Shown: positions 22,324-34,554 of the stretch, piece after piece | How the letters are laid out: the number at the start of each line of letters is the position of its first letter | Numbering within the stretch: position 1 is the stretch's first letter | Assembly: GCA_051294375.1 (NCBI GenBank) | Contig: CM119270.1 | Span: forward strand, 5,092,152 to 5,156,151 | Length of the DNA stretch: 64,000 bases | Reading direction: 5' to 3' | From: Paraspadella gotoi | Taxonomy: Eukaryota; Chaetognatha | The notes under the pieces: generated by a model | The model's input: only the letters and a program-made list of their open reading frames with translations | What the model was told of the DNA's origin: nothing | Databases searched by the model: none | Program-made: the position numbers and the translations under genes

Positions 22324-22372
22324 CTGAGGTCGTTGCCACGAGAACAAGAAACGTCAAATGTAGCAAAATCAT
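22324..22372 (-). CDS. Exon 1 of the large secreted repeat protein: signal peptide
   Basis: On the minus strand an ATG at 22372 (context CCGAA-ATG) starts MILLHLTFLVLVATTS and ends at CCTCAG|GTGCCC in phase 1. The split codon joins either exon 2 (Val) or exon 3 (Gly) in frame. The 16 residues form a typical hydrophobic signal core, with cleavage likely soon after ATTS or, if exon 2 is skipped, near VFQA. This is the only ATG-plus-hydrophobic stretch upstream with a usable donor. An upstream untranslated exon ending at 23129 is possible. Confidence 0.6.
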
Positions 22373-22458
22373 TTCGGCGGGATACGAAAAAAACCGCATC
22401 CCTTAGTAAGACGAACATAAACGAGTAGCGGGAAAATCCAAACCCAAGTTTTAAAAAG

Positions 22459-22466
22459 TTTTTATC
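22459..22466 (-). promoter_or_regulatory. Possible TATA-like element of the large gene
   Basis: GATAAAAA on the minus strand lies about 90 bases before the ATG at 22372, which would leave a 5' leader of roughly 60 bases. The surroundings are AT-rich, so chance is possible. Confidence 0.25.
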
Positions 22467-23128
22467 TCGGTTAGAAGTTGCGCGAAAATTTAGAAGAATT
22501 TATTCTCGAATTAAGCGAGGTTGATAAAATCATTATTTAGTGGGCACAAAAGGAAAAAAGGAAAGAAAGAAATACTAATTAAAAAAATATAAAACGATCA
22601 AAAGTCAGAGAAACGAACAAGCGAAAAAGAACAAAAAACCCAAAAAAATCAAGAAACAATGTAAAGAAAATAAAAAAACAAAGGAAATATCGCTTTCTCC
22701 TTTCTCCTTTCTTTTTCCTTTCTTTTCTACCCCTATTTCCCCCCCCCCTTTTTATTCCGGCCACTTTCTCCGAAAACAAAGACAAACGGAAGTCGGTCGA
22801 TGCGTAGCCTTTGTTTCGTCCCTCAGTCCGTCCATCAGTTTCGTCTTTCTCGGTCAAGTCTTTGTTCTCCTTGAAGTTTGTCCTCAAGGCGACCTCGAGG
22901 CGGACGCACACTGTCGGACAATCACTGTCAACACCCTCGCCGCTCTTCCCCCCCCCTTAACGCACCCTCAACACCCTCCTTTCCGCCGGTCGACCGCAGT
23001 CGTCGCCATCGACTGCTCTTTTTTTGGGCATCAAATTACTTTGTCTCTTTTGGTCGCGTTCCCTTCATTAGGCGGGTCACTGAGTTCCCCGAAGTCGGCG
23101 TTGACACTCCGTCTAGGGATAGACTTAC

Positions 23129-23160
23129 CAACTCCTTGTAACTGATTTATTATGATGTTA
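23129..23160 (-). other. Possible 5' untranslated exon end (consensus donor)
   Basis: Minus-strand GGAGTTG|GTAAGTCT matches the donor consensus well. No ATG lies nearby upstream, and the position, 0.75 kb before the signal-peptide exon, fits a leader exon. The start is not defined. Confidence 0.3.
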
Positions 23161-23243
23161 GGCGTTACGTTATTCGTTTTTGTGCCTTTTTTTTAGCTGC
23201 TTGTGTGTCTGGGCACGATAATGACCCTGTGAGGGAATGAAAA

Positions 23244-23291
<48 letters not shown>

Positions 23292-23865
23292 AAAAAAACA
23301 AGATCGGTCCCTCAAATGTGTTGCACTGCAGTCACTTCCCTGTGGTCACATGACTAGAAAATTTATATATACCAAATGTCTTTATATGTATTATATTTGT
23401 ATTTATGGCACACACTGCATTGGAATTCCGTCTTTTATTCTTTGTAGTTTTAGAATTTCCTGAAAGTGGCGCTGGCAATCTCTTAGATAGGAATTTTTAC
23501 TGTCTTAACTCAAGAGCAACTATAGCGAGTTATGAGCAATTTTAACAAAAGTGGGACATACCGACCCACCGACCGACCGACAGAAAAACCGAAAGAAAGA
23601 AAGAAAGAAAGAAAGAAAGGAAAACTATGTAAAGAAAAAGACACAAAGAAACAAATAATGATTTCTGACCAAACAACCTGAAGCTTTTGTTCCACTAGTC
23701 TCTGGTCATAAACTGTCTTTTTGGTCAAGAGTTTTATTGGTAAATGTGACAAGGGAAGCCATATCCAAAAGCTATTGTCATTTTGTACGTGCATGTGACG
23801 CCAAAGAGATAATTCAGGTATTTCCTATTACTAATAAGGAAAAGGAAAAGGAAAGAAATAGAAAG

Positions 23866-23869
23866 AGAT

Positions 23870-23951
<82 letters not shown>

Positions 23952-23990
23952 CAAAAAGTAAAGCAAGCAAGCAAGCAAGCAAGCAATCAA
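23866..23990 (+). repeat. (GAAA)n then (GCAA)n compound microsatellite
   Basis: Uninterrupted GAAA units change to GCAA units near 23956. Confidence 0.95.
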
Positions 23991-24556
23991 GCAAGCCAGC
24001 CGAATAAACCGGACCAAATTCCAATGAGGGGCATTGCCCGCCAAATCTCCTTCGGTTCCACAGCGATTCCATCTGACCGTCTCCAGGAGAAGTTCCGCTC
24101 GACGACGGCAACGGAACTTTGCCTTTGGCCAAAAGGCCAATAGCTATCAATGGCCTCCTGGAAGCCCTCAGAGTTTGTATCAAGAAGTGACCGAAAAAGC
24201 CCCGCAGATTGTGAGGGCAAAAGAGAAGAAAATTTGGTGCAAGCACGTGCTTCCACCTCTTCTTCAATATGGAAATCGCTGAACCATTAAATTGAAAGAC
24301 AATGAAAAAAAAAAGAAAATGTTTGTTAAAAAAAAAATCAGTTCAATAGCCAGAATACTTGAGAAATCATAAAGAACTTTAAGAAACAATTATAAAAAAT
24401 TGGAAATAAAAATACGTTTTAAACTCTAAATAAACAAAATAAAAGCATACAGCTCCTTTTATCTTTAAATAAATAAAGATAAAGATAAAGATAAAGATAA
24501 AGATAAACTGGAGGGCGTGGATATCTCTCAAACTAGGAGTTGGAATCAGCTCAGCT

Positions 24557-24751
24557 ATGAGTAATGGATGCAGGAAGGTTAGTTTGTGTCCCCATTTGAC
24601 GGATTTTTAAAAAAGAGAGGGAAAACATATTGAGTAAAAACAATTTAAACGTTTCCCCTCTTTCCAGCATTTAACAATGCGTAGAACCTTCAGTGCAACC
24701 GCACCCCGAGACATGCCGACAGGACCTACAGCCTGCGCTGCTGACCCGTGA
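24557..24751 (+). CDS. Weak candidate: 34-residue spliced short ORF
   Basis: ATG at 24557 opens a 21-base coding start ending AGGAAG|GTTAGT (24577). A 90-base intron ends in TTTCCCCTCTTTCCAG (24667). The frame continues MRRTFSATAPRDM and stops at 24749-24751. Both splice sites look good, but the product is very short and another frame of the second exon is also open. It may be an untranslated or longer-frame exon of an unseen gene. Confidence 0.2.
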
Positions 24752-24964
24752 CAGCTGCGTCGACGAGCGCAGCGGCGCAGGATTTTACCTTTTCCTTTTA
24801 AGAGGATCGGGGACTTATTATTATTTCTTTGTCCCTCTCTTGGTCAATGACCACAATAGGCCTTTGGCAATCTAAGTGACCATGGAGTTTTTTTTTTTCT
24901 TTTGCCTCGGTCACTGAAAATCTTGGAAAGGAGAAAAGGAAGTTCCATTTTCCTTTCTTTCTTT

Positions 24965-24996
<32 letters not shown>

Positions 24997-25156
24997 NNNN
25001 NNNNNNNNNNNNNNNNNNNNNNNNNNNNNNNNNNNNNNNNNNNNNNNNNNNNNNNNNNNNNNNNNNNNNNNNNNNNNNNNNNNNNNNNNNNNNNNNNNNN
25101 NNNNNNNNNNNNNNNNNNNNNNNNNNNNNNNNNNNNNNNNNNNNNNNNNNNNNNNN
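24997..25156. other. Assembly gap (160 N) inside (CT)n
   Basis: CT units flank both sides, so the gap is an unresolved microsatellite. Confidence 0.98.
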
Positions 25157-25262
25157 CTCTCTCTCTCTCATCCTCATGAATTCCTTTCTCTTTCTTTCTC
25201 CAGAGATTCCCCCCCAGCTCCTCCTTAAATTGACATTTGTTTTTTCTTGTCCCAAGTAAAAT

Positions 25263-25263
<1 letters not shown>

Positions 25264-25332
<69 letters not shown>
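25264..25332 (+). repeat. (GATA)n microsatellite
   Basis: About 17 GATA units. Confidence 0.95.
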
Positions 25333-25333
<1 letters not shown>

Positions 25334-26030
25334 AAAGATAGATGGACAGACATATGGATTATTCAATTTGGTCATTTTTATGACGCTAACTACGTCGTTT
25401 TAATTTAATAACAAATTTTCTTTTAAAAGTCACTGATCGATAAAATTTCACATAATTAGTTTATTTATACTTAAAAAAACACACAGGACGGAAATAAACA
25501 AACAAAATCTTTGACGCCAATTTCGTAATAATAATAATAATTATGATAATAAAAATATTCCTCTGTAACCATATTTGCAATCGAAGGGGAAATATTTTCA
25601 GGAAATGGCCTTCGTTTTCTTACTTGTTTCTATTTCCCTGCTTTGTGTTTTAAATAGTTGACTTCTCGTGTCCTTACTATTTTCCGAGTCACTTTTCATT
25701 TAAAAAAAAATTTCGACCTTAATTCTTTAATATTTTTTCCTCTGTTTTTATTTTATATTTTCCTCTTCTTTTTTTGGGGGGGGGATTATTTAATTTCACG
25801 CAGCCTTCGTGATTTCCGAGAATTACGCAAATATTCACGCCCGTTTACGATCTCTTCATTCCAAATACTCACTGTGAATTCACTCCCGCACCCCCCTCTC
25901 CCCTTTGCCTGCCCAAACCCGGTCTCCCCCCCGACAGCTTTCTCTCGCTCTCGGTCGCTTAGTTTCGCAACTGGTGAAATTCCCTCGCTGCCAGAAAACG
26001 GAGATTGCGGGCGTTGTTATTTAGAGATCG

Positions 26031-26168
26031 GGCGTGAAATAACTCCCTCTCACTCATTCTCTCTCTCTCTCTCTCTCNNNNNNNNNNNNNNNNNNNNNNN
26101 NNNNNNNNNNNNNNNNNNNNNNNNNNNNNNNNNNNNNNNAGAGAGAGAGAGAGTTATTTCACGCCCGG
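26031..26168. repeat. Inverted repeat surrounding a gap
   Basis: CGGGCGTGAAATAACTC just left of the gap region is the exact reverse complement of GAGTTATTTCACGCCCG just right of it. Between them lie (CT)n, the 62-N gap and (GA)n, so the whole unit folds back on itself. Confidence 0.75.
26078..26139. other. Assembly gap (62 N)
   Basis: Left flank is (CT)n and right flank is (GA)n, so the missing part may contain a fold-back point. Confidence 0.98.
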
Positions 26169-26749
26169 GAAGAAGGGTACGATATCTTTTAATTGTGATC
26201 GAGACGAGGAAACAAAAGGGAAGAACTCGGACACCAGAAGGCGAGTGAGTTCTCCTTCACCGCGTGAATCGGTGATTAGATTCACAGTCGAGCGACGCGA
26301 TTCGCTCCGTTGGTTTCGCGGGTGAGGAAAAGTGAGAAACTGTCAAGGAAAAGTGTGAAGACGGAAATCGTTGGCAAAGTTCGGTTGCTTGTGGTAAACG
26401 AGATTTGGTTCAGTCAATTTCCCTAAATGACCTCGCGGTCAAATTTTCGAAACCTTTTTTTTTTCTTCTTTTTCGAACAAAAGATCGAACTTCCAACTTT
26501 CGCTGACTTCGAAATTCGGCGCCGCTTCTTTGTTCTCTCGTCGAGTTTTCAATTTTTGTCGCCGAAAATACAATAGCGGCACCATAAATGGAGCGAGAAA
26601 GGATGGAATTTTAAAAAAGGGGAAAGAGAGACCGGAAATGCGGTTCCATGCCAGTCCATGCCATGCCGCTTCGCTGCCATTCAATTACTTTTTTTTTCGG
26701 CTTTGAGACCGATCGACACTGAGCGCAACAATTACCGATTGAAAAAAAA

Positions 26750-26940
26750 NNNNNNNNNNNNNNNNNNNNNNNNNNNNNNNNNNNNNNNNNNNNNNNNNNN
26801 NNNNNNNNNNNNNNNNNNNNNNNNNNNNNNNNNNNNNNNNNNNNNNNNNNNNNNNNNNNNNNNNNNNNNNNNNNNNNNNNNNNNNNNNNNNNNNNNNNNN
26901 NNNNNNNNNNNNNNNNNNNNNNNNNNNNNNNNNNNNNNNN
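26750..26940. other. Assembly gap (191 N)
   Basis: Preceded by an A run. Confidence 0.98.
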
Positions 26941-27434
26941 GTTAAGGAACTGATCCCCACTGAATTATTTGAGCAAAATTTCTGTAAACGTTTCTGGGAT
27001 TTATTAAAATGTTAAAAAATGTTTTAATTATTTTTCGGTTTTGCTTTATTAATCGTAAAACTTCATGTTCAACACTGACTAATCGACGTTGTCGTCGTCG
27101 TCATCGTCGTCGTCTTTCTCATCGTCGTCCTCACGGCCGACGTCTCGATAACGGAGAGAGGGGAGCGAATCATGATTCTATAATCCTCGGCTTCGATTGG
27201 CGTAACGTATTTCGTTATATGATTGGGTTACGTCCTTTAAGATTGCTTGAACTCAGTTAAACGTAGACGCGGGAAAAGAAAAGTTGTTGACGCGTCGTTG
27301 CGCTTTTGTCGTCGTCTGTCAAACGGCTGGAAACGAGATTGAGGAAGAAGAAAATGTGTAGGATTGGCTAATGAGAGGAGGAAGAGGAAGAGGAGGTTAT
27401 GAGGCAGGACGGTGTCAATGAGATAATTGGGTGT

Positions 27435-27479
<45 letters not shown>

Positions 27480-27654
27480 TATCATAAATGAATCGGATGA
27501 AGGGGGGGAAAAGAGAAAGGGAGAGTGATCACTTGTTATGAATGAGGAGCAAAAAAAAATGAGAGAAAGAGAAAGGGAGAGAGAAAGGGAGAGAAAGATT
27601 TAAATCTGACTCGGCTATCCATTCATTGATTTACCATTCCTTTGCTTTCAATTT

Positions 27655-27655
<1 letters not shown>

Positions 27656-27746
<91 letters not shown>
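27656..27746 (+). repeat. (CT)n microsatellite
   Basis: About 45 uninterrupted CT units. Confidence 0.95.
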
Positions 27747-27749
<3 letters not shown>

Positions 27750-29799
27750 CACCACGGACCCCGGAAGTGAATGGCGTAACTTTTCCCATGGGTCTTTTGT
27801 TTCCTCGTCGCTAGAGAGCGGCGCTTTCGTGGGTTTATGGGGAGAGAGGTCAAGTGGTCACGAGTTCTCGACCTCACCCGCATTCGGCGTCGAGGGAGGA
27901 GCACTTACCTCGGAAGGAAGAAAATGAGGTCATGTGATGTGATGTGAGGGTTCGGCGCCGACTGTGTTATCAACTCTCTCCTCATCTCTCCTCTCTTCTC
28001 TCTCCGCTCTCTGCTCTTCTCTCCTCTCAGCTCGGTCGTCTCTCTCATCGATATTCTACTATACATTACGTGACACCTTGTGAAAATCTATGCCCACAGA
28101 AATTTCTCATTGAACACTGACGTCTTCCGACTATCGAATCCTCCGAATCTCTAGTATTTCCTCCTCGTTTCAATACCGAACTACACCACACAACACCACA
28201 ACCTGCAGATTATCAGTCCTCTAACTCTACTAACGGAAGTTCTCCCGAATACGTAGCTTCACTCCAAGGACAAAAACAGGTTCAACACATCACCAATCTC
28301 TATTCCACAACACATACTAGTTTTTGTTCACTCTTTTTTTGAATTCTTCCTATTTTATTAAGTCATTACTTATACTTCATTACCATAACTAATCTAGAGC
28401 TTTTATGATAGGATTTGAGTTTATTTAAGTCTATATTATTTAAATGTCGTTTCTCAATTCACAACCCAGCATTCATAGATCATTGATATCATGTTAAGCC
28501 TCGTTCGTTTTTGTTACTATGTTTTATTTAATTCTAATAATTCTAATTAAAGTTTCTTATTATGTAATTCCAAGCTAACATTATGGTTCCTTCGATTTCT
28601 AATATAAGTATGCGTCTTTTTGATCGAAGTTATTTCATTATACTAAGATGATTGTGATTGTTTTGGGAGGGTTCGTGTTCTTTTGATTAGTTATCTAGTT
28701 ATATATGCATATTCAGGGAGATTAAATCTTTTCAAAAACATGCGTGGGCATCCTATGTTGCTGGTTCTTCTTTGGTATGAGACCTACTTTCAACCGACAA
28801 AATCGTGACGCTTGTGGGCGGGTTGTGGTTCCTTTACGTACCGTCTTTTTCTGGATCGCCTCAATTAATAACATCCAGTACAATTTGAAATCTTTCCGTT
28901 TGTTGGCGACGATAATTTCTACTCTGCTCTCTCTCCTCTCTTCTCTCTGCCTCTCCTCTCTCTCTCGATATCTCCTCAATTTCTTCTCTCAGTCTCTCAA
29001 TCTTCTCTCTCTCTCTCTCCTGCTCTATCGCGGATTTTCCTGTGAATTCATTTGCATCTTGAAGGCTGAATGTTATACTATTTGGAAGCGAACGAAATCG
29101 TTTCGGCTTTATCGAAATTGTAAAGCAAAAAACCTTCAAAATAAATATAAATTAAAAAAAAAAAAAAAAAATACAAATGAAAAATTGGTAAAGAAGAAAA
29201 AATACATGCTTTGCGGTTTGAACATCTGAAACTATCGAATGGAAGTGAGGTCAACTCGAAAATGCTGGCGATAGACGTGAAAATTATTTGCATTAAATAG
29301 TATACATGTGTATTAGAATACGTAAATTAAAAAGTGAGATGAACATGTAAAATGATGACGTTGCGCGATGAATTAGATTCTAAGGACGAACTGTTCAATG
29401 TTGAAACATAAAATTAAGCTATTTAAAGACGAAAAAGAGATAACTTTGGATTTTAGTTTTCGTCTTTAAAATTCAATTTAACATTTTTTCCAGTTTGATT
29501 CCTGGGCCGAAATCCTGTTGCAAATCACGTTCCCACTCAATTTATTGGGTTATCTTTTCGGAATCGGGCGCGTTAAAAAATTGTATTGTTTCTCGTCTCT
29601 GATACTCTCTTCTGTCTCTCTCTCTCGTCTCTCTCGACCAAGCTTTCTTCGTTGCCGCTCTCTCATCCTTATCTCTTTCTCTCTCTCTGTCAGTCTGTCT
29701 GCTGTCTCTGTCTCTGTCTCTCTCTGCTGAGAGGACCGGTTTCTTCCTTCCCTTTTATTTCTTAATAGTAACGCATAACCAGCAGCGGAGGAGAGAAGG

Positions 29800-32700
29800 G
29801 CGAGAAAGAGGGCTGAATGAAGCCTGAGTGGAGAGAAAGAAAGAAAGAAAAGAAAGAAAAAAAGAGAAGAAAAGAAAGAAAGAAAGAAGAAAGAAAAGAA
29901 AGAAAGAAAGAAAGAAGAAAGAAAGAAAAGAAAGAAAGAAAGAAAGAGGAAGGAAAGAAAAGAACATAGTAAATCTTAAAAAAAAAAATTAGAAAGACGT
30001 CAAATGAAGAAGACAACGGCCGGAATTCTTTAGCAATAAACCAAGACGGTTATTTAGACAAGACGCAAATATCTGGCAGAAAGATTCCGCTAGCAATTAA
30101 GTTTACGATTTCGTAATTTCGGGTCAAACAAAATCGAGCGCCGTCAAAACAAAAGTTAGCAGCGTCTCAAAGATCTTATAGTATTTTTTTTAACTAGGCG
30201 GACTTGTTAACTAGAATTGACACGCTTGGCGGATGAATAACTGTACGCTAAAGTATAAGAAAGTATAGATATTAGAATAAAAAAATGGCGGAAAAAGAAA
30301 GGCAAAAGATTTTAATTGTTTGAAATATTTTATGGTTCTTCTTTATTTGTTGCGACCCGCTTGTTTTTGAAATTTGTGGATAAAACCCGACAAGCCGACG
30401 CCAGAATTTATCTTTACCGACGCGTTAATGAAAACGACAACCCGCGCGATAAGCGTAAATGGCGCCGGCTAACATAAAAAAAATAACGAGGATCTATGAA
30501 AGAGAACGAATTTGTCAGACGTGAAGACGAACGTCCTTTGGCGTCGATTCGTTCGAAGGGTCAAAGAAAGGAACTGAATTTAATCAGTTAGTAAATAATT
30601 AAAATCTCGGAATTACGAGTCTGACATCGAGCTCAAGAGTCTAGACACTAAAAGAGTTGTCTGTATTCAAGACAAACCTCGTCGGCGTGGGCCGGGAGGG
30701 GAGGAGGTGAGAGAGATTTACTGAGAAAGAGAAAATATGTCGTTAATTTCGTGCTCAAAGTATATAAATCTGAGGCAGGATGCAGATTTTGTAAGGAATC
30801 GTAATTATGTTGATTTATGTAAGTTATAAAACAGTAAATTGAAATAATCGAGTAATCATATGAATGCTTACTGTATTACGGTGCAGCCAGTCAGAAGTCG
30901 AATAGTGGAGGAAACTGAGACAAAATAATCATCGTCACGTAAAGGTATAAAAAATAAATTACTACACCAATTAATAAGTACAATAAATAAATAAAGTAAA
31001 TTGGATAAATAAATATGAATAATTGAACTTTATATTAATTAAAATACAATGGAAGAATCTCAATGTGTTCAGCACTAATTATAACTAAATGACTTTAGGA
31101 AAGAGCGACACACGCTCTGACTTTATTCTTGAGTAATATACTCCTATCTAGCTTGTCATCATAACACGTCAGCGTCGTCCTCTTACAGCTTGGAAGAGAA
31201 GAAGAAAGAACATTGAAGATTGACTGGAGCCTCGTACGGGTTGCTCCGTTGCGGCACGAAAGAATGTCTTAGGATGATAAAGAAATACTATGATAAACAG
31301 ATGGTGATAGAAATCCGTCGTGTGACCCGCCAATGTTGGGTGGTGTATAATGACGAATTGTAGCTTTGTTTGAGACCAGAATTGGTGGTTTATTAATCTT
31401 TTGTTTGGAAGGGCGAGTATGGAGCAAAACTGGTCGATAATAACAAATAAGGAAAAAATATCGTAAAATGAGGGGAGGGTGTGACGGTCGCACAAGGGAA
31501 TCCAGGCCTCTTTTGAGGTCTCGATCTCGCGAAAAACGAAAGTATTCTGCTGACCACATTTATCGACTTAGATTCGCTCGATTAGAATTGATCTGATTGG
31601 TTTAATTTGATCAGTTGCTATTAAAGATGTATCAGTAGACGTATATAATGTCTTTTTCGAGTTAAGAATTGGCTATAAGCATACCGTTCTTGAATATAAT
31701 ATGTCTGCGAGTACAAGGAGCATTCAGGTTGTAAATATTGAATTCGCTGGCAGTTTTTGGCTGTTTTCTATTAATGTGCGGAATGATTAAGTTCTCGCTT
31801 TAATCATGGTTAAGCTTGTTGCATCAAGATACCGATTTTGTTCGCCTCTTTCGCTATTGAAGGAGTATATATGTCAAATCTCAGAGTATTCACAGTTAAT
31901 TGGTTGGTTCCTCATTGGACATAGATGTCAGGAGAGTTGGTGGTTGAATTCTGAGGTTGTTCCGTCGGTAGACGTATTGTTACATATTCATTCGCTTATG
32001 GTAGAGTTAGTTTATCTGAGCCACATGTGGAGGTCAAGTCTGGTATATATTAGCAGATTATTTACTTCACTTACGCGATCTATACGCCAGATCTAAAGAT
32101 TCAGACCAAGTCGAAGAAGATGCCGAGAGTCCTAGTTCTAAGACGCAGGGTTCAAGTTCTAAGAGACATAAGCTGACTTATAATTATCGGTCAGTCCTCT
32201 TTCTTTCGCCTCTATACTTTCGATCGCCTGATCATATTATTATCTTTACATTAGAACCCTGATGCACGTATTGCTTACCGTTTTAGGCCGGACGGGTGTG
32301 ATACGCTCCTCATTTCTCCTTAACTCGTCAGAAGGCCGTCTCGGCGCTAGCTATTTGTGGTTTGTGTATATCAGGGCACTTTGAAAGAGTGTTCTCTCCT
32401 CTCTCGCTCCCTCTTTCAGGTGGGAAGTTCTGCAGTACTTCTGGCTCCGCTCGTTCTCTGCAAGTTCGGGCAGGCACCTGCGCTTTTTCCACGTAACAAG
32501 AACCGGATCGTTCCTCAGGTTCTCTCCTTCTCTCGCTCGGCCTCATGCTATCCGTCTATGTCGAGTCCCGGGAAAAAACGATCGCTGCTACACGGTCCAT
32601 GAGGTCCGGGTAAATACGTCAATCAGCGATTCATTACACTGCGTCGATTCCTACACACCAGTATACCTACACTTAGCTGTTGATTGCGTTTGTTTCTTTC

Positions 32701-34520
32701 TTACCCTCACGTGGTAATCGATTCTTGTCTGTTTTGTTGTCGTTGTTATACATATCATTATCTCATTTCGTTCGAACAGACAACCCTGAACAATTAGATG
32801 CAGTTCTTGTTTTTTCATCCGCAATAAAGAATTAAAGGTTAGCCAGATTGGCCAAACGGGAGGAGAGAAAAAGGGAGGAGAGAGTGTATTGAAGGAGGAG
32901 AGGAGGATGTGAGGAGAAAATGTGAAGAGCGAAAATGAGGAGGAAGTGAGGAGGAAAGTGCGGAGGAAGAGAGGAGGAAAGTGAGGAGGAAGTGAGGAGG
33001 AAAGTGAGGAGGACAAGATGAGAAGGAAAGTAAGTAGGAAAGTTGAGGAGGGAAAAGTGAGGAGGAAAGTGAGGAGCGAAAGTGAGGAGGAAAGTGAAGG
33101 AGGTGAAGATGAGGAGGAAAGTGAGGAGGAAAGTCAGGAAGGAAGAAAGTGAGGAAGGAAATGAGGAGGAAAGTGAGGAGAAAAGTGAGGAAGAAAAGTA
33201 GAGGAAGAAATGTGAGGAGGGAACAATGAGGAGAAGTGAGGAGGAAAGTGAGGAGGAAAGTGAGGAAGAATGTGAGGAGGAAAGTTGAAAGAACAGTGAA
33301 GAGGAAAGTGAAGGAGAAAATGAGAAGAGACAAGAGAGATAAAGGACATCTAAGAACAATCGCGCGCTCTTTGTAAGATTGCGGCGTGTTCTATTCGCAG
33401 ACCGTAACAAAGTGGGGCGAGAAAAGCTGCCTCGTTCTGTCTCTTTCTGCTCTCTCTCTCTTATCGATATATTATCGTTCCTCTCTTCTCTCTAACCCAC
33501 GTCTCTCGCTCCTCTCTTCTCTCTCTCTCTTTCTCTCTTCTTTCTCTTCATCTCTCTCTTCTGCGTCTCTCTCTCTCCGATTGAAGGGCGAAGCGTGTTA
33601 GATGAGGAAGAATGTCAAAATCCTTTTCGACATAAACATTTCAAAACATTTTTAAACGATCTTGCGAGCAGGTGAAAATTATTGGATAAACATTTTAACT
33701 AATGTCTGCGCCTGAAGGGCTGAAGAATGTTAAAAGATATTAGTTTGAAATCCATGAAAAAAAACTTGTTCCCGCCCTGCTACGTGGACGGGAAAAAAAT
33801 GTAGAAAATTCTTTTATTGACTTTTACTTATTGTTTTTTGTTGTTTTTTTTTGACAGATTAATTTGGACAGACAGGTTTGTTCAGTCAAAATTTTCAAGC
33901 ATTGATTTTTTTTATTTTCTAAAATATTTTAATATATTTTCATATTTTATCATGCTTAGAGTAATTGCCATAATATTGTTATCATTCGTTTGATTATTCA
34001 ACTTGTTTCGTATTTGTTAACATTTTTTTTTACATTTTATTCTTAGGCTTCTGTGTCCATTTTCTCTGTCTTTTCTTTCCTTTCAGCGTTTTAACTCATT
34101 GGTCTTCTCTGAACTCAGAATTGTTTTTTCGCAAGATTTACACTTTTACTTTTTCTTTTTCTTTATTTTTTTTGCCTTAGTTTAGCTTAGTAACTTAGTT
34201 AAACTTAGTACACTTACGTAACCTAGTACTTAGTATTGTTATTAAAATGTATCATTGAATTTCGCTTGGATTGTTTTTTTTTCTTAAATTTTATTAATAA
34301 ATTGCTTACAATTAAGTTAAGCGTTTTTGCGTTAGAATACAATGTTATCGAATTCCAATGCGCAGAGACCTTTTTTTACGGTTTGACAAAAAAAAAATAT
34401 CTTTTTTTTGTAGAGGGAATAATTAGATTTATTTTTTTTATTGGTTTCGCTCGAAAGATAGAAAGAAAATACGTGTTGTTTTATTCAAAAAAGCGGATTT
34501 TGAGAGAGAGAGAGAGAGAG
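29800..34520 (+). repeat. Left arm of a distant inverted repeat (partner 60190-64000)
   Basis: Landmarks match in reverse order and orientation: (GAAA)n at 29.83-29.95 kb with (CTTT)n at 63.9-64.0 kb; GGATAAAACCCGACAAGCCGA at 30.38 kb with its complement at 63.46 kb; the GAGGAGGAAAGT minisatellite at 32.85-33.33 kb with 61.27-61.57 kb; the TTTCGCTCGAAAGATAGAAA region at 34.45 kb with 60.26 kb. The arms differ by many small indels and substitutions. This left arm looks the noisier one: the (TTTA)n array of the right arm is broken up here. No intact gene is seen. Confidence 0.8.
32850..33330 (+). repeat. Minisatellite, 12-base GAGGAGGAAAGT unit
   Basis: About 40 imperfect units. The Leu/Phe/Ser frames on the minus strand are artefacts. 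The inverted counterpart is at about 61270-61570. Confidence 0.85.
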
Positions 34521-34523
34521 AGA

Positions 34524-34554
<31 letters not shown>

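Larger units (their letters stand above)
22373..24556. other. Upstream region of the large gene, repeat-rich
   Basis: Holds (GAAA)n arrays at 23239-23293, about 23594-23620 and 23866-23955, the last followed by (GCAA)n to about 23990, and a (GATAAA)n run at about 24472-24506. A minus-strand donor GGAGTTG|GTAAGT at 23129 may mark an untranslated first exon. The GC-richer stretch 24000-24260 is open in several frames but lacks convincing boundaries. Confidence 0.5.
25333..29830. other. Repeat-rich stretch with no supported gene
   Basis: Contains two gaps (26078-26139, 26750-26940), (GA)n at about 27436-27474, (CT)n at about 27656-27746 and CT-rich blocks at 27975-28040, 28920-29030 and 29600-29725. 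A minus-strand consensus donor CCGAG|GTAAGTGC at 27909 may end an untranslated exon, without partners. Confidence 0.5.

Noticed and set aside
23987-24267. Minus-strand and plus-strand frames of about 80-90 codons near 24.1 kb
   Set aside because: Protein-like in places and GC-richer, but open on both strands and without credible splice sites or start.
31169-32602. Several frames of 70-108 codons between 31.2 and 32.6 kb
   Set aside because: This stretch is a noisy version of 61.9-62.8 kb, where the same frames are broken.
32651-33410. Leu/Phe/Ser/His-rich minus-strand frames up to 192 codons
   Set aside because: Translation of the GAGGAGGAAAGT minisatellite in a noisy region.
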